Part shown: positions 7,306-12,654 of the stretch, piece after piece
Numbering within the stretch: the first letter of the stretch is position 1
Layout: the number at the start of each line of letters is the position of its first letter
Origin: Pseudomonadota bacterium
GTDB taxonomy: Bacteria > Pseudomonadota > Alphaproteobacteria > Rhizobiales > Hyphomicrobiaceae
Direction: 5' to 3'
Assembly: GCA_023430845.1 (NCBI GenBank)
Contig: JAEYYJ010000200.1
Span: 1-12,654 of the forward strand
Length of the DNA: 12,654 nucleotides
Notes under the pieces: generated by a model
Told to the model about the DNA's origin: nothing
What the model saw: the letters and a program-made list of their open reading frames with translations, nothing else
The model's database searches: none
Position numbers and translations under genes: made by a program

Positions 7306-7330
7306 AACGCAGTGATGGAGGCTTTGTTCC
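7306..7330 (-). promoter_or_regulatory. EcfG-type general-stress promoter for opgGH (exact consensus)
   Basis: Minus strand: GGAAC (7330-7326), 16 bases, CGTT (7309-7306). This matches all nine core bases of the EcfG/RpoE2/SigT consensus with an allowed spacer. The predicted start of transcription near 7299 leaves about 25 bases of leader before the opgG ATG at 7273, which is ideal placement and also supports that start codon. Confidence 0.75.
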
Positions 7331-7353
7331 GTTGCAGTGCACAACGGCCGTTG
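7329..7353. promoter_or_regulatory. CAACGG repeat/palindrome abutting the opgG promoter
   Basis: Plus strand: CCGTTG (7329-7334), seven bases, then the perfect palindrome CAACGGCCGTTG (7342-7353). On the minus strand this gives two CAACGG copies 19 bases apart, the second running into the GGAAC box of the promoter. Three half-sites about two helical turns apart, touching a -35 element, would suit an activator or repressor. The regulator is unknown. Confidence 0.35.
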
Positions 7354-7679
7354 CGAGTGGACAATGCACCAATCGCATCGCGCCAGGCGCGGCTGGCTGA
7401 CGATCGTTTGGGGAGCCGCGAGCTTTATTTGGCTCGACGATAGTCCGATGGACTGCCGAGGAGTTCCGCCAGCGCGCGCCATGTTCTCGAGCGTATAGGG
7501 CTCGGTTCTTTGTCGCATCGCTCACTGTCGCACGGCTTGCAAGGCACGTTCGCGCGCCGATGGAGTGGATTGCCGTTCGAGTGCGGACTTGATGAATACC
7601 GAAAGCGCGCGAAGGCTTTGAGGTGCAGGCGTGCACCAGAGACCTCCGCAAACACCGAATTTGAAGCGCGGAAGACTGC

Positions 7680-7703
7680 AAAATCCGGACCGCAAAGCCG
7701 GAT
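7680..7703 (-). terminator. Weak terminator-like hairpin after the DUF2200 gene
   Basis: On the minus strand ATCCGG and CCGGAT form a 6-bp GC-rich stem with a 9-base loop, followed at once by TTTT (7683-7680). It lies about 137 bases past the DUF2200 stop and before the opgG promoter, the expected place for a terminator. The short stem and T-run make it weak. Confidence 0.35.
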
Positions 7704-7839
7704 GCCTGCCTCGTCAGGCTAGATCGTCATTCGCTTCAGGCCAACGAGCCTGTCGCAAACGATCGTCGCCGCATCGAGCACAACGACTAGGCCGGACGGC
7801 GTGGCGGCTTTCGTGCTTTCAGGTCAATGCCACGCAAGG

Positions 7840-8217
7840 CTATTTGCGAAGGATTTTTTCCATCGTCTTGCCCTTGGCGAGTTCATCGATGAGTTTGTCG
7901 AGATAGCGTATCTCGCGCATCATCGGCTCCTCAATTTCCTCTACGCGGACGCCGCATACGACGCCGGTGATCAGAAGGCGAGAAGGGTTCATCTTCGGCG
8001 CGCGCGCGAAGAATTTCTCGAAGCTCGTCTTCTTAGCTAGTTCGGCTTCCAGCGAGGCCTGATTATGGCCCGTGAGCCAGCGGAAGATCTCATCGACCTC
8101 GGCCCGGGTGCGGCCCTTTTTCTCCGCCTTGGCAATATAGGACGGATAGACGTTCGCCACCGGCATGGCATAGACGCGGCCCCAGTTGGCGGCCACCCTG
8201 CCTGTTGCTTGTTTCAT
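7840..8217 (-). CDS. DUF2200 domain-containing protein
   Basis: The 125-residue protein closely follows the DUF2200 pattern: [22 protein letters not shown], then [37 protein letters not shown], and the C-terminal [20 protein letters not shown]. The family is small, soluble and of unknown function, widespread in bacteria as a single-domain protein of about this size. The N-terminus here ([14 protein letters not shown]) is somewhat longer than usual. The ATG at 8217-8215 overlaps the stop of the YciI-like gene (ATGA, 8214-8217), so the two are almost certainly co-transcribed and translationally coupled. No function is inferred beyond that association. Confidence 0.9.
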   Translation of the reverse strand: MKQATGRVAANWGRVYAMPVANVYPSYIAKAEKKGRTRAEVDEIFRWLTGHNQASLEAELAKKTSFEKFFARAPKMNPSRLLITGVVCGVRVEEIEEPMMREIRYLDKLIDELAKGKTMEKILRK

Positions 8218-8576
8218 GACGGCTCGTCCTCTGGCGGCCCCGTGACGACGGGCATAACGTCGATACCGTCACCGGGGAAGATGGTGATGTGCGGATGATC
8301 CTGGAAAAGGGCGGCGGCGGCGGTGATGTCGGCGGCTTCGACGATCAGAAAACCCGCGATCTGATTCTGCGCATCGGTGATGTCGGATTTGGTGACGCGC
8401 CTGGTCTTGCCCACCATGACGTCGGTCGCAACGATGGCGGTGGCGTTGCGCTCCGTCCATTCCTCCCACGCCCTCAAGCCAACCTTGTCGATCGCTTCCT
8501 GCTCGGATTTGGGGCGCGCGCGGAAGGCGGCGAGATCTTCCGGCTTCATGGTGTAGACGGCAACGAAGCGGGGCAT
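8214..8576 (-). CDS. YciI-like (YCII-related) protein
   Basis: The 120-residue protein has the ferredoxin-like alpha/beta YCII-related fold. Visible features are [56 protein letters not shown] (a block typical of the stand-alone YciI subgroup), [21 protein letters not shown] and [12 protein letters not shown] at the end. The His-Asp dyad used in YciI-type proteins may be represented by DHPH. Members are small cytoplasmic proteins; a few act as dehalogenase- or hydrolase-like enzymes and most are uncharacterised. The start ATG has a CCGGAG Shine-Dalgarno. It is the first gene of a two-gene operon with DUF2200. An EcfG-like near-match promoter lies about 120 bases upstream. Confidence 0.85.
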   Translation of the reverse strand: MPRFVAVYTMKPEDLAAFRARPKSEQEAIDKVGLRAWEEWTERNATAIVATDVMVGKTRRVTKSDITDAQNQIAGFLIVEAADITAAAALFQDHPHITIFPGDGIDVMPVVTGPPEDEPS

Positions 8577-8693
8577 GGGCGTGCTCCGGATTTGGTACGA
8601 GGCACATCATATTGAGAAGACACCGCCGGCGCGAGAGCTCCCTGTGCGGCACATCGCGGCGCGGGCAATCGGAACTCCGGACAGGTTCGCTGC

Positions 8694-8719
8694 AACCCAC
8701 ACAGCTGACCGACGGTTCC
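8694..8719 (-). promoter_or_regulatory. Near-match EcfG-type promoter for the YciI/DUF2200 operon
   Basis: Minus strand: GGAAC (8719-8715), 17 bases, GGTT (8697-8694), differing from GGAAC-N17-CGTT at one base, the same variant as seen before ybdK. The implied leader is about 110 bases, longer than at the other sites. The rest of the 213-base gap (8577-8789) shows nothing else. Confidence 0.4.
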
Positions 8720-8789
8720 GATGAGGATCCGCCGGCATCTCATATCGAACTTTTTTGCTCGCAGCTCGCAGAGCGTGCGCGCGCAGTAC

Positions 8790-9611
8790 CTATTCGGCGG
8801 CCCGCGCTGCACGCCACGAGCCACCGCCTTCGACGGTTCCCGTCATGGCCCTGTCTGCCACGCGTCCGCTGTAACGCTTGCCGCCGGCCGTGAACGTAAT
8901 GCTTTCGCCATCCATCTTGGCTGCACTGATAGGCTCGGCTTTACCATCCATGATCAGTGTGCCGGTCAACATCTGGTACGTCTGCGTGAGCTGAAGCTCG
9001 CCGTTGTCGAGCTTCCAGTTGCCGCCGACCTTCGCCGGAATGATCCACTTCATCGCGCGGCAGTAACTCGTGCAGTCGCCACCGGCCTCGACGCGCTCAT
9101 CGGGTTCCCAATCGCCCATGTCGAACGAGTTCGATACGACCCGGGTACCGGGCTTCATGTCCAACAGCGTCGGGCGAAGCCGCACGTTGAGCGCCGGGAG
9201 CAGAAAGAGCGTCACCACCGTGGCCTTCGAGAAATCCGACTCGAAGATGTCGCCTTGCACGAACGTGGCGAGATCCGTGACACCCGCTTCCTTGGCATTC
9301 CGCTGCGAGAGGGCCACCATGTCGGCATTGTACTCGATGCCCAGTGCGCGAATGCCGCGCTTCGCCGCCGTAATCACCGTGCGCCCATCGCCTGACCCGA
9401 GGTCGATGAGGTAATCCTCCTTGGTGACGCTGGCCATCTCCATCATGCGGTCGACCAGCGCCTGCGGCGTCGGAACCCACACGACATCCTTGCCGGCTTG
9501 ACCCGATTTCGGTTCGTAGGCAGTCGCGGCTGGCTTCTCCTGGCCGACGGCGCCGTTGAGGGTGAGAACGGAGACGGCGCAGGCGAGGAGGATCTTCGTG
9601 AGGGCCTTCAT
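8790..9611 (-). CDS. Exported class I SAM-dependent methyltransferase-like protein
   Basis: The 273-residue protein starts with a clear Sec signal peptide (MKALTKILLACAVSVLTLNG, cleavage near AVG/QE at 23-24). A Rossmann methyltransferase domain follows: WVPTPQALVDRMMEMA, motif I DLGSGDGR at 70-77, acidic motif II GIEYN at 91-95 and QGDIF at 119-123. From about residue 195 a beta-rich tail begins (NWKLDNGELQLTQ, YQMLTGTLIMDGK, ESITFTAGGKRYSGRV), resembling a small beta-barrel or lipocalin-like add-on. The S-adenosylmethionine pocket looks intact, but SAM is not normally available in the periplasm. The real ligand or reaction is therefore unclear; similar exported proteins occur in alphaproteobacteria. 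The ATG has a CTGGAG Shine-Dalgarno and stands alone, with no EcfG-like promoter seen. Cysteines at about 180 and 184 (DCTSYC) could form a disulfide. Confidence 0.85.
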   Translation of the reverse strand: MKALTKILLACAVSVLTLNGAVGQEKPAATAYEPKSGQAGKDVVWVPTPQALVDRMMEMASVTKEDYLIDLGSGDGRTVITAAKRGIRALGIEYNADMVALSQRNAKEAGVTDLATFVQGDIFESDFSKATVVTLFLLPALNVRLRPTLLDMKPGTRVVSNSFDMGDWEPDERVEAGGDCTSYCRAMKWIIPAKVGGNWKLDNGELQLTQTYQMLTGTLIMDGKAEPISAAKMDGESITFTAGGKRYSGRVADRAMTGTVEGGGSWRAARAAE

Positions 9612-9799
9612 TCTGGTACTCCAGGATCGGGATTGAGGCTGACCGGCTGACTTCCTACACCAATTGAGCGGCAGAAGCGTCCCTTACACGTGCGAATTCT
9701 TGGCGGCATGTCGTAGAGCGGCTCGATGAGAAGATTTGATGCAATTTTGTCCAGCGATCCCACATGGGGGCCGGATAAGAGAGTCATGGACGCCGCGCC

Positions 9800-9961
9800 T
9801 CATATCCCCATCGTCGACGTGAGCACCGGAACACTCGCCGTATAGCCAGTGAGTAAGCACTGGCCATCATGCCCGCCTCGCTCGCGGAGAGCCGCCCACA
9901 GCGGCATCAAATGCTCAGCCATCACGGCAGGGACCGCCACGTGCGAGAGGAGGTTAGCGAG
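9800..9961 (-). pseudogene. Possible gene remnant (C-terminal-like open stretch)
   Basis: After an in-frame TAG (9964-9962) the minus strand reads about 53 codons with protein-like composition (LANLLSHVAVPAVMAEHLMP, then LWAALRERGGHDGQCLLTGY) and ends in TGA at 9802-9800. Codons favour G or C in third place, as in the real genes. The same frame is open on the other side of the TAG, so a nonsense mutation in an old gene is one reading. I do not recognise the family, and there is no start codon with a ribosome-binding site. It could be chance. Confidence 0.2.
9845..9864. other. Perfect 7-bp hairpin
   Basis: GCCAGTG (9845-9851) and CACTGGC (9858-9864) pair perfectly around a 6-base loop. There is no T-run on either side, so it is not a standard terminator. 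Confidence 0.3.
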
Positions 9962-10038
9962 CTATCCAACGCAAATCGCGGCCACGAGTGATCCGCCTTC
10001 GAGCGCCGCGCTCAGCTCCCTCTGTCGCCGGCAAGCTC

Positions 10039-10062
10039 CCGCAACCTCTATGCAGGTTGCGG
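10039..10062. other. Perfect 9-bp GC-rich hairpin
   Basis: CCGCAACCT (10039-10047) and AGGTTGCGG (10054-10062) form a 9-bp stem with the loop CTATGC. On the plus strand it is followed by ACATTTTG, a poor T-tract; on the minus strand, the direction of the SMP-30 gene ending 170 bases earlier, no T-tract follows. It could be a factor-assisted terminator, an mRNA 3' stabiliser or a protein-binding palindrome. Confidence 0.4.
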
Positions 10063-10230
10063 ACATTTTGCAGCGATCGTCCGAGCCCTCATTCGACTGA
10101 CGGGGGTTGGGCATCCCCGCCCCTCGCGCCTCAGAACCGGCATCGTTCGCCATCTTCCAGGCTTGCCGAACAACATTCACCCCCATCAAAGCCAAGTCCC
10201 GCATGGGAACAGGCGAGCAGACTGGACCGC

Positions 10231-11445
10231 CTAGCCCGGTGCTGCGCCCTGCGTATTCACATACACGGCATATATGGACTGGCTCGCTGCCATGAACAGC
10301 CGATTGCGCTTGGGGCCGCCGAAACAGACGTTGCCGCAGATTTCCGGCAGACGAATGCGACCGATGAGCTTGCCTTCGGGATTGAAGACGATGACCCCGC
10401 TGTAGCCAACCGCGCGCCCCGCATTGCTCGCCGACCAGACGTTGCCGTCGACGTCGCAGCGTAAGCCGTCGGGCCCGCATTTGACACCGTCGACCATGCA
10501 ATCGCTAAACAGCTTGCCGTTGGAGAGCTTGTTGTCGGCTCCGACGTCGAAGACGTAGATCTCCCCCTTACCGCCCGGGCCGGTATCGCCAGGTCCTTTG
10601 CCGGTGCTCACGACGTAAAGCTTCTTGTAGTCGTGCGAGAAGCAGAGGCCGTTCGGATCCGGAACCTGGTCCTCCGTAACCACCAGATCGACGCGTCCGC
10701 TCGGATCGATGCGATAGCAATTGGTGGGGAGCTCGCGCTTTGCAGAGCCGATCTCGGGGGGCTGCCCGAGGCGGTTGTTGAGCCGGCCGGCGACATTGCT
10801 CGGACCTCCCGCGGCGTCGGGCGTGCCTTCATAGAGCTGGCCGCCGTAGGGCGGGTCGGTGAACCAGTAGCTGCCGTCGGGATGAGGCACGACGTCGTTG
10901 GGAGAATTCAATCGCTTGCCCTGGTAGGCATCGGCCAGAATGGTGACCGAGCCGTCGAGCTCATAGCGCACCACACGGCGCGTGAGATGTTCACAGGCGA
11001 GTTGGCGGCCTTGGAAATCGAAGGTGTTGCCGTTGGAGTTGTTCGACGGCATCCGAAAGACGCTGACGTGCCCGTCGTCTTCGAGCCAGCGCAACTGCCG
11101 ATTGTTCGGAATGTCACTCCAGACCAGATAGCGACCCTGTGCGTTCCAAGCCGGACCTTCCGACCAGAGCGCTCCGGTCCAGAGTCTCTGGATGGCGCTG
11201 TTGGGTTGGGCGTACTGCCTGAAGGCCGGATCGACGGCAAGAACATCGGGGTCGGTGAAGTATGTCGTGGGAGCGCCGCCCGGCCCGAAGTCGCGCGGCG
11301 GGGTGGTGATGGTGCTCGGCGGAGCAGCTGGTCCCGTCTGCGTTTGTGCACCTGCAGCATGTGCCAGTACCATTGTACCGACACCGGCACCGATGCCTTT
11401 GACGATACTGCGCCGCGATAAGATTTGTGCGCCCTGGTGCTTCAT
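10231..11445 (-). CDS. Tat-exported SMP-30/gluconolactonase family protein
   Basis: The 404-residue protein begins with a Tat signal (LSRRSIVKG at 9-17, hydrophobic stretch to about 33), so it is exported folded. The six-bladed beta-propeller of the SMP-30/gluconolactonase/LRE family follows. Metal ligands can be placed by motif: Glu96 in SEGPAW, Asn183 in LNSPNDVV, Asn265 in PDPNGLCFS and Asp326 in CGPDGLRCD, all present. WFTDPPYG at 194-201 is also typical. These enzymes hydrolyse sugar lactones such as gluconolactone using a divalent metal; the periplasmic location suits a role after a membrane or periplasmic sugar dehydrogenase. The ATG has a strong GGGAGG ribosome-binding site. The gene is divergent from the broken DUF1080 gene; the 176-base gap between them is AT-rich near the SMP-30 start (TATTATTTTG) but no clear promoter consensus was found. 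Confidence 0.92.
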   Translation of the reverse strand: MKHQGAQILSRRSIVKGIGAGVGTMVLAHAAGAQTQTGPAAPPSTITTPPRDFGPGGAPTTYFTDPDVLAVDPAFRQYAQPNSAIQRLWTGALWSEGPAWNAQGRYLVWSDIPNNRQLRWLEDDGHVSVFRMPSNNSNGNTFDFQGRQLACEHLTRRVVRYELDGSVTILADAYQGKRLNSPNDVVPHPDGSYWFTDPPYGGQLYEGTPDAAGGPSNVAGRLNNRLGQPPEIGSAKRELPTNCYRIDPSGRVDLVVTEDQVPDPNGLCFSHDYKKLYVVSTGKGPGDTGPGGKGEIYVFDVGADNKLSNGKLFSDCMVDGVKCGPDGLRCDVDGNVWSASNAGRAVGYSGVIVFNPEGKLIGRIRLPEICGNVCFGGPKRNRLFMAASQSIYAVYVNTQGAAPG

Positions 11446-11621
11446 TTGGAGCCTCCCTATTATTTTGTTGAATTATCGGCGTTGCGATTAGGAACCTGGA
11501 TTCTGGCTGAAATGCGCGCGACCGCTGCGAAGTGCGAAGCACCGCAGGCGATCCGGTGCCACACATGAACTCTGACCGGCAAATGGTCCCGCAATGAACC
11601 TAAACGGAAGAGAGGTGACTC

Positions 11622-12062
11622 TTGGATCACTTCGTCGTGCGGGTGCTCTTTCTGTGCGCCGTCGCCACGAGTTCGCCGCTTGTCGCAGCGGAAATCAAAC
11701 GGCTGTTCGACGGCAAAACACTGACGGGTTGGGAGGGCGACACCAAGAACACCTGGCGCGTCGAGAAGGGCGCCATCGTCGGTGGCTCGCTCAAGAAGGT
11801 CGTACCTCGCAATGAATTTCTCAGCACGACGCGGCACTACGGCGACTTCGAGCTGAGAGTGACGTTCAAACTGTTGGGTGACCGTGCGCGACGTAACGCA
11901 GGTGTGCAGTTCCGAACCAAGCGCATACCGAACCATCACGAAGTATCGGGCTATCAGGCAGATATCGGGCAGCACTATTGGGGCGCGCTTTACGACGAAA
12001 CAAGCGTTGTTCCATACATCGCAGACATTCCTCGCTTCTTCCCAGCGCAGGTCGTCCGATAG
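11622..12062 (+). pseudogene. Truncated 3-keto-disaccharide hydrolase (DUF1080)
   Basis: From a TTG start at 11622, with GAGAGG a few bases upstream, comes a signal peptide (VRVLFLCAVATSSPLVAA, cleavage near residue 23) and the first half of a DUF1080/3-keto-disaccharide hydrolase jelly-roll. Motifs are LFDGKTLTGWEG (28-39), WRVEKGAIVGGSL (45-57), RNEFLSTTRHYGDFELR (63-79), NAGVQFR (92-98), IPNHHEVSGYQADIG (102-116) and YWGALYDE (119-126). Family members are about 200 residues or more and continue past this point; here the similarity stops and unrelated residues lead to a stop after 146. The conserved Arg-Arg-Asn-Lys that usually follows YDES is still readable in another frame at 11993-12004, indicating a frameshifting deletion. 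The missing C-terminal strands make it unlikely to fold. Such enzymes act on 3-keto sugars in the periplasm. No intact copy is nearby. Confidence 0.75.
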
Positions 12063-12071
12063 CGCGGCGTG

Positions 12072-12500
12072 TCAGTTGGCAGGCACGATTTTGTAGATCT
12101 TGTCGTGACCGCCCACCGGACCGGTTGTAACACTCGTCAACGCATAAACCTCGCCCTGGTCATCCTGGCCGAAGGCCAAGATGTACGGCAGCGTTTTCAT
12201 GCCGTCGACAACGGCAACTTCCATTGTCCATTTGCCGTCGGCACCTTTGGTTCCGAAGAAAATCTGGCCGTCCATCGTCGCAAACGACTTTGACCAGTCG
12301 CCAAAGATGTACTTTCCATCCCACGCTTTGTGGAGGCCGCGATACACATGTCCACCAGTGACCGAGATGCCTTTGCAGTCGGCCTTCACCGCGGTGCAGT
12401 TGTTGTAGACAATGATTGGCGGTGTCAGTCTGGCCTGATCGCATGTGGCGGGATGATTATCCGGCCTCGCACAGTCGAAGCACTTCTGAATCGCCACCAC
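12072..12500 (-). pseudogene. C-terminal remnant of a PQQ-type sugar dehydrogenase (GSDH/HHIP-like)
   Basis: About 140 codons encode the last blades of a soluble glucose/sorbosone dehydrogenase-type beta-propeller. Recognisable parts are ISVTGGHVYRG, GKYIFGDWSKSF, LPYILAFGQDDQGEVYALTS and the closing HDKIYKIVPAN. Intact proteins are several hundred residues, so most of the propeller and the catalytic part are missing. The frame is closed upstream by a TGA at 12518-12516, and only GTG 12500 could serve as a start, without a ribosome-binding site. The cysteine-rich CFDCARPDNHPATC stretch belongs to an insertion seen in some such proteins (inference). It faces the truncated DUF1080 gene tail to tail, with the stops 9 bases apart. 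Both belong to periplasmic sugar-oxidation gene sets, as does the neighbouring SMP-30 gene. Confidence 0.75.
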
Positions 12501-12514
12501 GCTACAGACATCAG

Positions 12515-12546
12515 ATCATGGCCGGTGGCCCCAGCCATGATTTTTT
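12515..12546 (+). terminator. Orphan rho-independent terminator
   Basis: ATCATGGC (12515-12522) and GCCATGAT (12534-12541) form a perfect 8-bp stem with an 11-base loop, followed by six T (12541-12546). It points in the plus direction, but no intact plus-strand gene ends near it; the closest is the broken DUF1080 gene 450 bases upstream. On the minus strand no T-tract follows, though the hairpin lies about 50 bases past the stop of the partial gene at the right edge and could help end that transcript. Confidence 0.6.
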
Positions 12547-12591
12547 GCATCCGGGGACGATGCGGACATCCAATTCCGACGATCTGTGCTG

Positions 12592-12654
12592 CTAGAACAG
12601 CCGCGGAAGCAAGATCTCCAGCGCATCGGCCGGAAAGCGCAGCGAGACAGGCCC
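12592..12654 (-). CDS. 3' end of an unidentified gene (cut by window edge)
   Basis: The last 20 codons and TAG (12594-12592) of a minus-strand frame read GPVSLRFPADALEILLPRLF. The pattern of a short beta strand followed by a hydrophobic LLP ending resembles the C-terminal TOBE-like tail of some ABC-transporter ATPases, but 20 residues are too few to decide. An open frame this short may also be chance; the following hairpin at 12515-12541 mildly supports a real gene end. Confidence 0.3.
   Translation of the reverse strand, partial: GPVSLRFPADALEILLPRLF

Larger units (their letters stand above)
7274..7839. other. 566-base gap between the DUF2200 gene and opgG
   Basis: No convincing gene is seen. 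The gap holds the opgGH EcfG promoter (7306-7330), a CAACGG repeat group (7329-7353) and a weak terminator-like hairpin for the upstream operon (7680-7703). Minus-strand stretches such as LRALSVFIKSALERQ (ending in TGA at 7522-7524) and LVVVLDAATIVCDRLVGLKR (before about 7722) look protein-like but have no start codon and stops close by. They may be old gene remnants or chance. Confidence 0.4.
9612..10230. other. 619-base region without a confident gene
   Basis: It contains the upstream region of the methyltransferase gene, two perfect hairpins (9845-9864 and 10039-10062) and a possible gene remnant on the minus strand (9800-9961). All six frames are broken or look non-coding. No known promoter pattern was recognised. 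Confidence 0.4.

Noticed and set aside
7274..7681. N-terminal extension of opgG to a 680-residue frame
   Set aside because: The extra 136 residues are not protein-like, the signal peptide starts at the ATG at 7273, and the exact EcfG promoter at 7330-7306 would begin transcription inside the extension.
8722..8757. Imperfect hairpin followed by TTTTTT as a plus-strand terminator
   Set aside because: The stem has mismatches, the T-run is several bases away from it, and no plus-strand gene lies upstream.
9786..9845. 19-codon plus-strand ORF (MDAAPHIPIVDVSTGTLAV)
   Set aside because: Very short, no clear ribosome-binding site, and it lies opposite the possible minus-strand remnant; no support for expression.
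9962..10501. 179-residue minus-strand frame overlapping the SMP-30 gene
   Set aside because: Half of it is an out-of-frame shadow of the SMP-30 gene and its upstream start has no ribosome-binding site; only the tail was kept as a doubtful remnant.

Overview
The window looks like chromosomal DNA of an alphaproteobacterium, most likely Hyphomicrobiales (Rhizobiales-like). The reasons are the GC-rich coding bias, the gene set (opgG/opgH, DUF2200, YciI-like, GCS2-type ligase, Tat-exported SMP-30 protein) and several promoter-like sequences of the form GGAAC-N16/17-CGTT, the known consensus of the alphaproteobacterial general-stress sigma factor EcfG (RpoE2/SigT type). No tRNA, rRNA, CRISPR, transposase or phage gene was seen.

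Layout. (1) 1-1535: the 5' end of an acyl-CoA dehydrogenase gene (minus) diverges from an HMG-CoA-lyase-like gene (plus), together a small CoA-catabolism pair. (2) 1559-3691: a YbdK-type carboxylate-amine ligase (minus), an unlisted 42-residue single-TM protein (plus, 2916-3044) and a general-stress FMN-binding split-barrel protein (plus). (3) 3783-7273: opgG-opgH (minus), joined by an ATGA overlap, making periplasmic beta-glucans. (4) 7840-8576: a YciI-like gene and a DUF2200 gene (minus), also joined by ATGA. (5) 8790-9611: a SAM-methyltransferase-fold protein with a signal peptide and a beta-rich tail. (6) 9612-12654: a looser, partly decayed region with a Tat-exported SMP-30/gluconolactonase protein, a truncated 3-keto-disaccharide hydrolase (DUF1080), the C-terminal remnant of a PQQ-type sugar dehydrogenase, an orphan terminator and the last 20 codons of an unidentified gene.

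The main regulatory signal is the set of EcfG-like promoters. Two are exact matches placed correctly for a gene: one before the general-stress protein (3145-3170) and one before opgG (7330-7306, minus). Two near matches lie before ybdK and before the YciI/DUF2200 pair, and a weak one faces backward at 3138-3114. This suggests that roughly 2.7-8.7 kb is a general-stress-response neighbourhood (osmoprotective glucan, a redox/flavin protein, a glutamate-cysteine-ligase-like enzyme and small conserved proteins). The 10-12.6 kb part looks like the leftovers of a periplasmic sugar-oxidation locus. I did not find a clearly new multi-gene system. The items most worth following up are the stress-promoter cluster, the altered active site of the HMG-CoA-lyase-like protein, the exported methyltransferase and the decayed sugar locus.
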